DNA of 64,000 bases from NCBI RefSeq assembly GCF_001494595.1, contig NZ_LN929908.1:1711716-1775715 (forward strand). The letters run 5' to 3'. The DNA is from Mycobacterium sp. M26 (GTDB lineage: Bacteria > Actinomycetota > Actinomycetes > Mycobacteriales > Mycobacteriaceae). A program made the position numbers and the translations under genes. How positions within the stretch are numbered: the stretch's first letter is position 1; each line of letters opens with the position of its first letter. This document shows, piece after piece, positions 25,368 through 34,680 of the stretch. The notes under the pieces are model-generated. The model saw only the letters and a list, made by a program, of their open reading frames with translations, was not told where the DNA came from and did no database searches.

Positions 25368-26183
25368 GTGGTGATCGCGGCCGCGGCCATCATCACCGCA
25401 GTTCTGCTCAATACCCGCACTGACGAAGCCACTTCGGGCAATACACCGTCAGCCGTCCCGACCACCGCACCGCTGATCGTCGGCGACCACCGCACGGTCC
25501 GGTTGATCAGCCTGGGTGGCCCCCGCACCGACGCCCTGCTGAGCCGGGTGGCCGCCGATATCGGCGACGCGGTCGCGGCGGTCGAGAGGTTCTGGGGCAC
25601 CGACTGGGAGCACGAGATCGTCATCATCGCCACCGACTCCCAGGCCCAGTTCGTCGCCGAGGCGGGCCTGGACCCGGCCCGGGACTGGTCGGATATCGCC
25701 GCGGTGTCGGTGGCCGACAGCGTCGACCTCGACCGGCGCCGCGCCACCGGCCAACGGATCGTCCTGGCGCCCGGCGCTTCGGACATGAGTGCGGGCTCCC
25801 TGCGGATCGTGCTGACCCACGAGCTGTTTCACCTCGCGGCCCGCACCGGCACGGCGCTGGACGCACCGCGCTGGCTGGTCGAAGGTGTCGCCGACTTCGT
25901 CGCCCGGCCGGCCACCCCGCTTCCGGCAGGTGCCGCCGCCGACACCGCGCTGCCCACCGACGCCGCCCTGGATGCTGCCGGCCCGGCCCGGGCGATGGGC
26001 TACGACCGGGCCTGGTGGTTCGCCCGCTTCGTCGCCGACACCTACGGCGTTGACGCGTTGCGCCGGCTCTACATCGAAGCCGCCGGTCCCGGTCACCCGG
26101 ACTTCGCCACCGCCGTGCAGCGCGCCCTCGACACGGACCTCGCCGAGGTGCGCGCCCGCTGGGCGCAATGGCTGAGCAGATAG
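25368..26183 (+). CDS. Membrane-anchored HExxH metallopeptidase-like protein (Rv2189c-like)
   Basis: The C-terminal domain carries HELFH followed by WLVEGVADFVA, the gluzincin pattern of two His and a downstream Glu. This supports a zinc peptidase of the MA clan, probably facing outward. An N-terminal hydrophobic anchor (VVIAAAAIITAVLL) is present. The first canonical start is GTG 25368, giving 271 aa. However, the in-frame codons just upstream encode IHRSVRRWLPVTLA, an ideal basic flank for the anchor, and begin with a CTG at 25323 overlapping the previous stop (CTGA). The true start may therefore be non-canonical. Confidence 0.75.
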   Translation: MVIAAAAIITAVLLNTRTDEATSGNTPSAVPTTAPLIVGDHRTVRLISLGGPRTDALLSRVAADIGDAVAAVERFWGTDWEHEIVIIATDSQAQFVAEAGLDPARDWSDIAAVSVADSVDLDRRRATGQRIVLAPGASDMSAGSLRIVLTHELFHLAARTGTALDAPRWLVEGVADFVARPATPLPAGAAADTALPTDAALDAAGPARAMGYDRAWWFARFVADTYGVDALRRLYIEAAGPGHPDFATAVQRALDTDLAEVRARWAQWLSR

Positions 26184-26194
26184 CGTGTGAGGCG

Positions 26195-27343
26195 ATGACG
26201 CGGGTCCTGCTGGTTACCAATGACTTTCCGCCGCGCCCCGGCGGCATCCAGTCCTACCTCGAACAGTTCGTCGGCCGGCTGGCCGCCGCCGGCGAGCATC
26301 AGCTGTGGGTGTACGCCCCGCGGTGGAAGGGCTGCGAGGACTATGACGCCGGCGCCGGTTACCCGATCGTGCGGCATCCGGGCACGCTGATGCTGCCCGA
26401 GCCGGGCGTCGAGCGCCGGATGCGCGAACTGATCGCCGACCACGAGATCGAGACGGTGTGGTTCGGGGCCGCCGCCCCGCTGGCGCTGCTGGCCACCCGG
26501 GCGCGCCGGGCCGGCGCTGACCGGGTGCTGGCCTGCACCCATGGCCACGAGGTCGGGTGGTCCATGCTGCCGGGCGCGCGGTCGGCCCTGCGCCGGATCG
26601 GCGACACTACCGACGTGGTCACCTACGTCAGCGACTACACCAGGGGCCGGTTCGCTTCGGCCTTCGGGCCCCGCGCCAACCTGCAACACCTGCCGCCCGG
26701 CGTCGACACCGACCGGTTCCGCCCGGACCCCGGCGCCCGCGAGGAACTTCGCGAGCGTTACCGGCTGGGGCAGCGGCCCACCGTGGTCTGTGTGTCCCGG
26801 CTGGTGCCGCGCAAGGGCCAGGACATGCTCATCAAGGCGTTGCCCGATATCCGGCGCCGCGTTCCCGAGGCCGCCCTGGTGATCGTCGGCGGCGGCCCGC
26901 ATGCCGACCAACTGCACCGGCTGGCCCGCGACGCCGGAGTCAGCGACCACGTGGTGTTCACCGCCGGGGTGCCCAGCGCCGAACTGCCTGCCCACTACGC
27001 CATGGCCGACGTCTTCGCGATGCCTTGTCGCACAAGGGGTTACGGGCTGGACGTCGAGGGTCTGGGGATCGTCTTCCTGGAGGCGTCGGCCACCGGGGTG
27101 CCCGTGGTCGCCGGCCGCTCCGGCGGGGCACCCGAGACCGTCCGGGACGGCGAGACCGGCCGCGTGGTCGACGGCCGCTCGCACAGCCAGATCGTCGAGG
27201 CCGTGAGCACCATCCTGGCTGACCCGGCGCTGGCCGCACGGATGGGGGCGGCCGGGCGGGCCTGGATCACCAGCGACTGGTCGTGGGCCTCCCAGGCTGA
27301 CCGGCTGTCCGAACTGGTCTCGCCGAGGCGCCCCGACGTGTGA
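26195..27343 (+). CDS. pimB: GDP-mannose-dependent phosphatidylinositol mannoside mannosyltransferase PimB'
   Basis: This 382 aa GT-B fold, GT4-family glycosyltransferase starts MTRVLLVTNDFPPRPGGIQS. It has the second-domain VSRLVPRKGQD motif and the donor-site GLGIVFLEASATGVPVVAG (EX7E). It matches M. tuberculosis Rv2188c, which adds the second mannose to PIM1 at the membrane face in phosphatidylinositol mannoside, lipomannan and lipoarabinomannan synthesis. The ATG 26195 is 11 bp after the previous stop with a GTGAGG site. Confidence 0.93.
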   Translation: MTRVLLVTNDFPPRPGGIQSYLEQFVGRLAAAGEHQLWVYAPRWKGCEDYDAGAGYPIVRHPGTLMLPEPGVERRMRELIADHEIETVWFGAAAPLALLATRARRAGADRVLACTHGHEVGWSMLPGARSALRRIGDTTDVVTYVSDYTRGRFASAFGPRANLQHLPPGVDTDRFRPDPGAREELRERYRLGQRPTVVCVSRLVPRKGQDMLIKALPDIRRRVPEAALVIVGGGPHADQLHRLARDAGVSDHVVFTAGVPSAELPAHYAMADVFAMPCRTRGYGLDVEGLGIVFLEASATGVPVVAGRSGGAPETVRDGETGRVVDGRSHSQIVEAVSTILADPALAARMGAAGRAWITSDWSWASQADRLSELVSPRRPDV

Positions 27344-27345
27344 CC

Positions 27346-28008
27346 ATGTGCGGCATGCACAACCCGATGACGACGATCGCCGCCGTCGCCCTGGCGGTCG
27401 CCGCGATGATCACGGGCGCCCCGGCGGGTCCCGCCGCCGACGACTGTCCCGATGTCGAGCTGATCTTCGCCCGCGGCACCGGGGAGCCACCCGGCGTCGG
27501 ACGGGTGGGCCAGGCCCTGGCCGATGCCATGGCACCGCAGCTCGGCGGGCGTTCACTGGGCATCTACCCGGTCAACTACCCGGCGAGTATCAACTTCCTG
27601 GCGGCATCCAGCGGAGCCAACGACGCCGCCGCACGCATCGCCGACATGGGCGCGCGCTGCCCCCAGACCCAGCTTGTCCTCGGCGGCTTCTCCCAGGGCG
27701 CGGCCGCGGTGGCCATGCTGGCCGGGGTGCCCCCGGTGGGAGACCGGATCGGCAGCGTCGGCTCGGCACCGCCGCTGCCGCCCGCCGCGGCAGCCCGGGT
27801 GGCCGCGGTCGCGGTGTTCGGCAACCCGGGTGGGCGATTCGGCAGCCCGCTGTCCAGCACCGGCGCCTTCGCGGGCCGGGCCATCGACCTCTGCGCGCCA
27901 GGTGATCCGATCTGCGAGGTGGGGGCCCGCGACCGCGGCGCCCACAGCGCCTACGAGCTGCCGCCCTACCCGCAGCAGGCGGCCGGCTTCGTGGTGGGAT
28001 TCCTCTGA
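27346..28008 (+). CDS. Secreted cutinase-family serine esterase
   Basis: The 220 aa product has a signal peptide (IAAVALAVAAMITGAPAGPAA) and the cutinase core. The catalytic triad is visible: Ser116 in GFSQG, Asp187 in CAPGDPIC, and His200 in AHSAY. Four cysteines fit the two disulfides of the family. It likely hydrolyses esters or lipids outside the cell. Three near starts exist (GTG 27340, ATG 27346, ATG 27355). ATG 27346 was chosen, and 27340 would overlap the pimB stop. It converges with fadD15, 4 bp apart. Confidence 0.85.
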   Translation: MCGMHNPMTTIAAVALAVAAMITGAPAGPAADDCPDVELIFARGTGEPPGVGRVGQALADAMAPQLGGRSLGIYPVNYPASINFLAASSGANDAAARIADMGARCPQTQLVLGGFSQGAAAVAMLAGVPPVGDRIGSVGSAPPLPPAAAARVAAVAVFGNPGGRFGSPLSSTGAFAGRAIDLCAPGDPICEVGARDRGAHSAYELPPYPQQAAGFVVGFL

Positions 28009-28012
28009 GCGG

Positions 28013-29812
28013 CTACTTGGTGTAGATCGCGTCGATCTCGTCGGCGAACTTCTGCGCCACGACGTTGCGTTTGACCTTCAGCGTCGGAGTCAGCTCGCCG
28101 GTGAGCACGGTGAAGTCGCACGGCAGAATCCGGAACTTGCGGATCGACTCGGCATGGGACACATGCTGATTGGCGTCCTTGACGGCCAGCTCGATCTCGG
28201 CCACCAGGTCCGGATCCTCACGCAGGTCACCGACCGAGGCGTCAGCGGCCTTGCCGTGATGCTGCTTCCAGACCTCGAAGGACTCCGGGTCGATGGCGAT
28301 CAGCGCACCGATGAAGGGCTGGTTGTCCCCGACGGCCATCGCCTGGCTGATCAGCGGGTGGGCCCGCAACGCATCCCCGAGCACCGCAGGCGCCACGTTC
28401 TTGCCGCCCGCTGTGACGATGATCTCCTTCTTGCGGCCGGTGATCGACAGGAATCCCTCGGAGTCGATGCTGGCCAGATCACCGGTGTGGAACCAGCCGT
28501 CGACGATCGCCTCGCTGGTGGCCTTTTCGTTGTGCCAGTACCCGCTGAACACCACGCCGCCCTTGACCAGCAGTTCGCCGTCCTGGGCGATCTTCATGCT
28601 GTTGCCCGGGACCAGCTTGCCGACCGAGCCGACCTTGAGTTCGCCGATGCGGTTGACGGTGATCGCCGCGCTGGTCTCGGTCAGACCGTAGCCCTCGTAG
28701 ATCGACAGGCCCACGCCGCGGTAGAAGTGGCCCAGGCGCTTACCCAGCGGTGCCCCGCCGGAGATCGCCGCCCGGCAGTCACCGCCGAGAGCGGCCCGCA
28801 GCTTGCCGTACACCAGCCGGTCGAACAGCGCATGGCTTGCCTTGAGTAACAGGTTCGGCCCGCCGGATTCCAGTGCCTCGCTGTAGCTGATCGCGGTCTT
28901 CACGGCCAGCTCGAAGATCCGGCCCTTGCCGCTGTCCTGGGCGTTCAATTCGGCTGTGTTGTAGACCTTTTCGAACACCCGCGGCACCGAGACCACGATG
29001 GTCGGCTTGAACACCTGCAGCATTGGCACCAAGTTCTTGATGTCACTGGTGTAGCCCAGGGTCACCTTGTTGGCGAACGCCGTCATCGACAGCGCGCGGG
29101 CCAGCACGTGAGCCAGGGGCAGGAACACCAGCAGCCGCTCGTTCTGGCGCAGCAGGGTGGGGAAACACGCTGCCGCACCTCGGGTCTCATGCAGCAGGTT
29201 GGAGTGGGTCAGCTGCACGCCCTTGGGCCTGCCGGTGGTGCCCGAGGTGTAGATCAGGGTGGCCGGGTCGCTGGACCGCAGGCCGTCGATCCGCCGGGTC
29301 AGCTCGGCGCCGTCGACGGAGGCGGCGATCTCGGCGAGCTCGTCGAGTGCCAGCGGGCCCGCACCCTCGACACGGAACGTGGTGCGCAGCGCCGGCAGTT
29401 CACCGCGCAACTCGGCGACCATCTGGGCGTGCGCCTCGGTCTCGGTGAACGCCACCACGGCCCCGGAGTCCTCCAGCACCCACCGGACCTGCTCGGCTGA
29501 GGAGGTCTCGTAGATGGGCACCGTGACGCCACCCACCGACAGGATCGCGTAGTCCAGGATCACCCACTCGTAGCGAGTGGCCGACAGGATCGCCACCCGG
29601 TCGCCGGCCTGCACACCGGCCGCGATCAATCCCAGCGCGGCCGAGCGAATCTGGCCGGCCACCTCGGCGCACGTCACGTCCACCCAGGCGCCGTCGACCT
29701 GGCGCTGCAGGATCACATAATCGGGGTCGTTCCGCTCGTGGTCGTAGACCGAGCTGACGACGTTGTCGTGCTCTGAAATGGTGAACGGCGCCGGAACGCT
29801 GTACTCACGCAC
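28013..29812 (-). CDS. fadD15: Long-chain fatty acyl-CoA ligase
   Basis: The 599 aa adenylate-forming enzyme activates fatty acids to acyl-CoA. It has the AMP-binding P-loop TLIYTSGTTGRPKG, the YEGYGLTET motif, GWFHTGDLASID, and the catalytic lysine region in KVKRNVV at the C-terminus. It is very similar in recalled sequence to M. tuberculosis FadD15 (Rv2187), from its MREYSVPAPFTISEHDNVV start to the IYTK end. It is divergent from the SRPBCC genes. Confidence 0.93.
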   Translation of the reverse strand: MREYSVPAPFTISEHDNVVSSVYDHERNDPDYVILQRQVDGAWVDVTCAEVAGQIRSAALGLIAAGVQAGDRVAILSATRYEWVILDYAILSVGGVTVPIYETSSAEQVRWVLEDSGAVVAFTETEAHAQMVAELRGELPALRTTFRVEGAGPLALDELAEIAASVDGAELTRRIDGLRSSDPATLIYTSGTTGRPKGVQLTHSNLLHETRGAAACFPTLLRQNERLLVFLPLAHVLARALSMTAFANKVTLGYTSDIKNLVPMLQVFKPTIVVSVPRVFEKVYNTAELNAQDSGKGRIFELAVKTAISYSEALESGGPNLLLKASHALFDRLVYGKLRAALGGDCRAAISGGAPLGKRLGHFYRGVGLSIYEGYGLTETSAAITVNRIGELKVGSVGKLVPGNSMKIAQDGELLVKGGVVFSGYWHNEKATSEAIVDGWFHTGDLASIDSEGFLSITGRKKEIIVTAGGKNVAPAVLGDALRAHPLISQAMAVGDNQPFIGALIAIDPESFEVWKQHHGKAADASVGDLREDPDLVAEIELAVKDANQHVSHAESIRKFRILPCDFTVLTGELTPTLKVKRNVVAQKFADEIDAIYTK

Positions 29813-29937
29813 ATGAACCCCTCGTGGAATCGCGCTGTAGATGCCGCCAGCCTAGTCAACTGCGTGGCGCCCGCTGTGACGGCGTTCACCCGCCGGGCCG
29901 CGACGGGCGCAGGCGGCCCATATGTGAAGCTTGTCGC

Positions 29938-30327
29938 ATGCACAGCATCCAGATCGCCGACGAGACGTTTGTCGCCGCGGACCCGGCGGCCGTCGGCCGG
30001 GCGGTGGGGGATCGCGCGAGCTGGCGGCGGTGGTGGCCGGACCTGCGGCTCGAGGTCGTCGAGGACCGCGCCGACAAAGGCGTGCGCTGGACGGTTACCG
30101 GGCCATTGACCGGCACCATGGAGATCTGGCTGGAGCCGGTGCTCGACGGTGTTCTGCTGCACTACTTCCTGCATGCCGAACCGACCGGGGCGGCGGCCTG
30201 GCAACTGGCCAAGATGAACCTGCCGAAGCTGACCCACCAGCGCCGGGTGGCGGGCAAGCGGGTCGCCTTCGAGGTGAAGGCCGCCCTGGAGGCGAACCGC
30301 CCGGTGGGGGTCGCACCCCAGCGGTGA
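29938..30327 (+). CDS. SRPBCC (polyketide cyclase/dehydrase-like) protein (Rv2186c-like)
   Basis: The 129 aa protein resembles the START/SRPBCC fold (WRRWWPDLRLEVVEDRADKGVRW) and equals the length of M. tuberculosis Rv2186c. Proteins of this fold bind lipids or aromatic ligands. No catalytic site is apparent. The ATG 29938 was chosen since the upstream frame lacks similarity. It lies first in a row of four same-strand genes ending with the Rv2183c-like gene, with a second SRPBCC protein next. Confidence 0.82.
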   Translation: MHSIQIADETFVAADPAAVGRAVGDRASWRRWWPDLRLEVVEDRADKGVRWTVTGPLTGTMEIWLEPVLDGVLLHYFLHAEPTGAAAWQLAKMNLPKLTHQRRVAGKRVAFEVKAALEANRPVGVAPQR

Positions 30328-30386
30328 TATCCGGTCACAGTCCGGGCCGGGAGGGTACCGTTTGTGGCCAAGGAGGCAAGGCATCA

Positions 30387-30821
30387 GTGGCTGACAAAAC
30401 GGCGCAAACCATCTACATCGATGCGGATCCGCGCACCGTGATGGACGTGATCGCCGACATCGGGTCCTACCCGCAGTGGGTGTCGGAGTACAAGGAGACC
30501 GAGGTTCTCGAATCCGACGAGCAGGGTTATCCGCTGACCGCGCGGCTGCACCTGGACGCCGCCGTCCTGCGCGACACCATGGTGCTGTCCTACGTGTGGC
30601 CAGCCGACCGCAAGTCGGTGCGCTGGTCGCTGGTGTCCAGCTCGCTGCTCAAGGCTCTGGACGGGGCGTACACGTTGCGGCCCAAGGGTTCTGGAACCGA
30701 GGTCACCTACGAGCTCTCGGTCGACCTGATGATCCCGATGATCGGTCTGCTCAAACGCAAGGCCGAACGCAGGCTGACCGACACCGCGCTGAAGGACCTG
30801 AAGAAGTGGGTCGAGGGCTGA
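30387..30821 (+). CDS. SRPBCC / cyclase-like lipid-binding protein (Rv2185c-like)
   Basis: The 144 aa protein starts VADKTAQTIYIDADPRTVMDV, the classic start of the polyketide cyclase/dehydrase and lipid transport family, with PQWVSEYKETEVL following. Length and sequence agree with Rv2185c. A strong AAGGAGG site precedes the GTG. The stop is immediately followed by the GTG of the ATPase gene, so the products may act together. The ligand is unknown. Confidence 0.85.
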   Translation: MADKTAQTIYIDADPRTVMDVIADIGSYPQWVSEYKETEVLESDEQGYPLTARLHLDAAVLRDTMVLSYVWPADRKSVRWSLVSSSLLKALDGAYTLRPKGSGTEVTYELSVDLMIPMIGLLKRKAERRLTDTALKDLKKWVEG

Positions 30822-32096
30822 GTGAAGCCCCCGCACCCTCCCGCCGCCGATGCGGGCACCGATGCCCGGGCCCGGATCAGCTTCTTCGTCGGCAAGGGGG
30901 GAGTCGGTAAGTCCACGCTCGCCTCGGCGACCGCGGTCCGCGCCGCGCTGACCGGTGAGCGGGTCTTGGCGGTGTCCACCGACCAGGCGCACTCGCTGGG
31001 CGACGTCCTCGGTGTCGCCGTGCCGCCGACGGGTGCCCGCGAGCCCGTGCGCATCCTCACCGAGCAGGAAGGCGGGCACCTCGACGCCCTGGCGCTGGAC
31101 ACGCTGGCACTGCTGGAAGCCCGCTGGCGTGAGGTGGCACCGGTGCTGGCTGCACGCTTCCCAGAGTCGGACATCAAAGACCTTGCACCCGAAGAGCTTT
31201 CGGCCTTTCCCGGCGTGCAGGAAGTCCTCGGCCTTGCCGAGGTCGCCGCGCTGGCCGACAGCGGTCAGTGGGATTACGTGGTGGTGGACTGTGCCTCGAC
31301 CGCCGACGCGATGCGGATGCTGACCCTGCCCGCGGCGTTCGCCATGTACGTCGAACGGGCCTGGCCCCGGCACCGCAGGCTCAGCTCCGCCGTCGAGGAC
31401 ATCCGCGGGGTGGCCACCGTGGCGGTGGTCGAGTCCATCGCCGCCGGGATGGAGGGTCTGTCGGCACTGCTCACCGACGGCGAGCGGGTCAGCGCGCATC
31501 TGGTGCTCACCGCCGAGCGGGTGGTGGCCGCCGAAGCCGTGCGCACTCTGGGCTCGCTGTCGCTGATGGGGGTGGCTGTCGCCGAACTCATCGTCAACCA
31601 GGTTCTGATTCAAGATGATTCATACGAGTACCGGAACCTGCCGGACCATCCCGCCTTCGACTGGTACGCCGAGCGGATCTCCGAGCAGCAGGCCGTCCTC
31701 GACGAACTGGCCACCACGATCGGGGACACCGCTCTGGTGCTGGCGCCGCACCTGGCCGGTGAGCCCATCGGCGCCAAGGCGCTCGGCCAGCTGCTGGACA
31801 GCGTGCGCCGCCGGGACGGCTCGGCGCCGCCGGGACCGCTGCGTCCGATCGTCGACCGCGAATCGGGTTCCGGGCTCGATGCCGTCTACCGGTTGCGGCT
31901 AGAGTTGCCGCAGGTCGACTCGGGCACGCTGACGCTGGGCCGGGTCGACGACGACCTGATCATCGGCGTCGCCGGGATGCGGCGCCGGGTGCGGCTCGCC
32001 TCGGTTCTGCGCCGATGCATCGTGACCGACGCCGCCCTGCGCGGCCATGAGCTGACCGTGCGTTTTCGACCCAACCCGGAGGTGTGGCCGGCGTGA
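30822..32096 (+). CDS. ArsA/GET3-like P-loop ATPase (Rv2184c-like)
   Basis: The 424 aa protein is a SIMIBI-class ATPase. It has the deviant Walker A FVGKGGVGKST at about 25-35, a switch I-like STDQAHSLGDVLG, and VVVDCAST as the Walker B/switch II region. No arsenic-resistance genes are nearby, so a true arsenite pump role is unlikely. A chaperone or cofactor-delivery ATPase role is possible (inference). It starts at a GTG directly after the previous stop and overlaps the next gene (GTGA). Confidence 0.85.
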   Translation: MKPPHPPAADAGTDARARISFFVGKGGVGKSTLASATAVRAALTGERVLAVSTDQAHSLGDVLGVAVPPTGAREPVRILTEQEGGHLDALALDTLALLEARWREVAPVLAARFPESDIKDLAPEELSAFPGVQEVLGLAEVAALADSGQWDYVVVDCASTADAMRMLTLPAAFAMYVERAWPRHRRLSSAVEDIRGVATVAVVESIAAGMEGLSALLTDGERVSAHLVLTAERVVAAEAVRTLGSLSLMGVAVAELIVNQVLIQDDSYEYRNLPDHPAFDWYAERISEQQAVLDELATTIGDTALVLAPHLAGEPIGAKALGQLLDSVRRRDGSAPPGPLRPIVDRESGSGLDAVYRLRLELPQVDSGTLTLGRVDDDLIIGVAGMRRRVRLASVLRRCIVTDAALRGHELTVRFRPNPEVWPA

Positions 32097-32494
32097 GTGG
32101 CACCAGCCACCCCGATCTCGGGCCCGAGCTGCGCGCGCTGGCCCAGGCGATCCTCGACCGCCTGGACCCGGCCGTGCGCGCCGCGGCGGCGATGGCCGCC
32201 AACCCCGACGGTGGACCCGGTAAGTGCCAGCAGGTGTGGTGCCCGGTGTGCGCGCTGGCGGCACTGGTCAACGGCGAACAGCATCCGCTGCTGACCGTGA
32301 TCGCCGAGCACAGCGTCGCCCTGATGACGGTCATCCGCACGATGGCCGGCGACACCGCGACGCCGCCCGGGCCCGATGCGCCGCCGCCCCCCGACGGTGC
32401 GGCCGCCGATGAACCGCCGCCGCGCAACCGGTACCAACCCATCCCGGTGGTCGTCGAAGAGTTCGGCGGGCCATCCTCGGAAGATCAGGTCTGA
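32093..32494 (+). CDS. Small conserved protein (Rv2183c-like), CxxC-type motif
   Basis: The 133 aa protein has a helical N-terminus (ELRALAQAILDRLDPAVRAAAAMAA), a KCQQVWCPVCALAALVNGEQHPLL segment with three cysteines, and a Pro/Asp-rich tail. The Cys cluster may bind a metal. It overlaps the ATPase stop (GTGA), and the coupling suggests a functional partner. A GTG at 32084 is an alternative start. The function is unknown. Confidence 0.78.
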   Translation: MSGTSHPDLGPELRALAQAILDRLDPAVRAAAAMAANPDGGPGKCQQVWCPVCALAALVNGEQHPLLTVIAEHSVALMTVIRTMAGDTATPPGPDAPPPPDGAAADEPPPRNRYQPIPVVVEEFGGPSSEDQV

Positions 32495-32511
32495 AGATCC
32501 GGTGTGAACCG

Positions 32512-32532
32512 GCACCGACCAGTGGTCGGTGC
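32512..32532 (+). terminator. Hairpin after the ATPase operon
   Basis: GCACCGACC at 32512-32520 pairs perfectly with GGTCGGTGC at 32524-32532 around a 3-base loop (AGT). It lies 18 bp after the Rv2183c-like stop and 55 bp before the acyltransferase start. No T-run follows, so it is a possible terminator or mRNA-stabilising hairpin. Confidence 0.6.
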
Positions 32533-32586
32533 ATCACCACCTGGGTAGAGTTGGCCCAAAGCGCGCGCGCCCGATCGGGAGGCTCC

Positions 32587-33324
32587 ATGTGGTATTGGCT
32601 GTTCAAGTACATCTTCATGGGACCGTTGCTGTCGTTGCTCGGTAGGCCGAAAGTCGAAGGGCTGGAATATGTTCCGGACTCCGGGCCGGCCATTCTGGCG
32701 AGTAATCACCTGGCGGTCGCGGACAGCTTCTACCTTCCGCTGGTGGTCCGGCGGCGGATCACGTTCCTGGCCAAACAGGAATACTTCACCGGCACCGGTC
32801 TCAAGGGCTGGTTCACCCGGTGGTTCTACACCGTGGCCGGACAGGTCCCGATCGACCGCACCGATGCCGATGCCGCCCAGGCCGCGCTGGATACCGCTGA
32901 GCGTCTGCTGAGCCAGGGCAAGCTACTGGGCATGTACCCGGAGGGCACCCGTTCGCCCGACGGCCGGCTCTACAAGGGCAAGACCGGGCTGGCCCGCCTC
33001 GCCCTGGAGACCGGTGTTCCGGTCATTCCGGTCGCGATGATCGGAACCGACGTGGTCAACCCGCCGGGCTCCAAGATGTGGCGCTTCGGCCGGGTCACCG
33101 TCAAGTTCGGCAAGCCGATGGACTTCTCCCGGTTCGACGGTCTGGCCGGCAACCGGTTCATCGAGCGTGCCGTCATTGACGAGGTGATCTACGAGCTGAT
33201 GAAGCTCTCGGGTCAGGAGTACGTCGACATCTACGCCGCCTCGATCAAAGAGGCACAGGACAGCCCTAAGCCGGGTGGACCAGGTCAGCCACCGGCGCGG
33301 ATCCCGGAGAAGGCCGCAGGCTAG
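32587..33324 (+). CDS. 1-acyl-sn-glycerol-3-phosphate acyltransferase-like (PlsC family)
   Basis: The 245 aa PlsC-family acyltransferase has the catalytic HX4D motif (NHLAVAD, about residue 41), the glycerophosphate-site EGTRSP (about 120) and an N-terminal membrane anchor (MWYWLFKYIFMGPLLSLLG). It probably esterifies lysophosphatidic acid or another lysolipid at the membrane. Its counterpart is M. tuberculosis Rv2182c. Its 3' end overlaps the mannosyltransferase gene convergently by 59 bp. Confidence 0.9.
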   Translation: MWYWLFKYIFMGPLLSLLGRPKVEGLEYVPDSGPAILASNHLAVADSFYLPLVVRRRITFLAKQEYFTGTGLKGWFTRWFYTVAGQVPIDRTDADAAQAALDTAERLLSQGKLLGMYPEGTRSPDGRLYKGKTGLARLALETGVPVIPVAMIGTDVVNPPGSKMWRFGRVTVKFGKPMDFSRFDGLAGNRFIERAVIDEVIYELMKLSGQEYVDIYAASIKEAQDSPKPGGPGQPPARIPEKAAG

Positions 33325-34588
33325 TCCGCGGCATACGCACGGTCAGGCCGGCCACGACGAGCACGGCCAGCGCCCACCACACGTAGGACATCCCGAGCAG
33401 CTGACGCCACCACGAGGCGGTTTCTTCGTGGTGCTTGGGCATCAGCTCCAGCGGAATCCACACCATCAGCGCCACCCCGACCGCACTGACCACCGCGAGC
33501 CACAGGTTGTGACGCTGGTAAGCCAGCACCAGGGTGACCACGACCGTCGGCAGTGCCCACACCCAGTGGTGTGACCAGGACACCGGCGAAACCATCAGCC
33601 CGAACAGCGCCACACAGATCAGCGCCAGGGTCGGTTCGCCGGCTGTCAGCACCCGCCGGGCTGCCCAGATGGTCAGACCCAGCACCGCGAAGCAGGCCGT
33701 GGTCCACAGCAGGAAATGGGTGGAGTGACCCAGTTCCAGCCGGGCCAGCGACCCGGCGATGTTCTGGTTGGTGTTCAGCGCCGCGCTGCCGATCCGGTCA
33801 GTGTGACGCACCGTGGTGGTCCAGTACTCGACGGAGTCCTGCCAGGCGAACACGAATCCGACCACGCCGGCGGCGAGGAAGGTGACGAGGGCGGTCACGG
33901 TGGCGCGCACGTCGCGGCGCAGCACGAAGTACAGCAGGAACACCGCGGGGGTGAGCTTGAGGGCGATGGCCACGCCCAGCAGCAGCCCCCGTGGCCACGG
34001 CGTGCGGCGCGGCACGCAGTCGGCGATCACCAGCGTCATCAGCACGACGTTGATCTGGCCGAAGGCGAAGTTCGCGATGATCGGCTCCAGGTAGATCACC
34101 GACAGCGCCACAATGCCCGCCGACAGCCAGCAGCGCCGCAGCCAGGCCGGTTCGCGGGTCAGCGCCGAGTTCGCCCAGACGTCCAGGCGGGTCAGCACGA
34201 TCCAGGTGGACAGCAGCAGCAGAACCAGGGTGATCACCGTGATCGCGATGCTCGCGCCGTCCAGACCCAGCCAGGCGAACGGGCTGAACACGATGGCGGC
34301 CAGCGGGGGATAGGTGAACGGCAGGTCCAGGCCGATGCGGGTGTGGAACGTCGCATCCCCGGCATAGAGCGGGCGACCGTCGAGCCAGGCCTGGGCGCCC
34401 ATCCGGTAGACGTCGATGTCGATGCGGTAGGGGATGTGCCCGAGCAGTCGCCACCCCGCGTAGACCAACAGGCCGACGATCGCCAGCTGGGTCACCCGCC
34501 AGCCTGCGGTCAGCCAGGGCTGAGCCTTCGGCGATAGCGCCAAGCGCCCGAACACACTGCCCTCATCGGACGCCTGCCACGTACTCAT
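33266..34588 (-). CDS. GT-C polyprenol-phosphate-mannose mannosyltransferase (Rv2181-like)
   Basis: The 440 aa multi-helix membrane protein of the DUF2029/GT87 type has the extracytoplasmic Asp motif in YRIDIDVYRMG, as expected for a polyprenol-phosphate-sugar-using GT-C enzyme. The M. tuberculosis counterpart Rv2181 adds alpha-1,2-mannose branches to lipomannan and lipoarabinomannan. This fits with pimB' and mptA elsewhere in the window. The ATG 34588 begins MSTWQASDEGS. It is divergent from the next gene, 92 bp between starts. Confidence 0.88.
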   Translation of the reverse strand: MSTWQASDEGSVFGRLALSPKAQPWLTAGWRVTQLAIVGLLVYAGWRLLGHIPYRIDIDVYRMGAQAWLDGRPLYAGDATFHTRIGLDLPFTYPPLAAIVFSPFAWLGLDGASIAITVITLVLLLLSTWIVLTRLDVWANSALTREPAWLRRCWLSAGIVALSVIYLEPIIANFAFGQINVVLMTLVIADCVPRRTPWPRGLLLGVAIALKLTPAVFLLYFVLRRDVRATVTALVTFLAAGVVGFVFAWQDSVEYWTTTVRHTDRIGSAALNTNQNIAGSLARLELGHSTHFLLWTTACFAVLGLTIWAARRVLTAGEPTLALICVALFGLMVSPVSWSHHWVWALPTVVVTLVLAYQRHNLWLAVVSAVGVALMVWIPLELMPKHHEETASWWRQLLGMSYVWWALAVLVVAGLTVRMPRTSLRPSPGSAPVADLVHPA

Positions 34589-34680
34589 CTCGCAGACAGA
34601 CTATCGGTGCGGGCTGTGTGCAGGCCGCATATCCCTGGCTGGGCGGGCATTGCGCCGCTGGTTGGGTAAGTTCTCTGCTC

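Noticed and set aside
33266..33324. 59-bp convergent overlap of the acyltransferase and mannosyltransferase
   Set aside because: Short convergent overlaps of this kind are common in compact mycobacterial DNA and both ends look natural.
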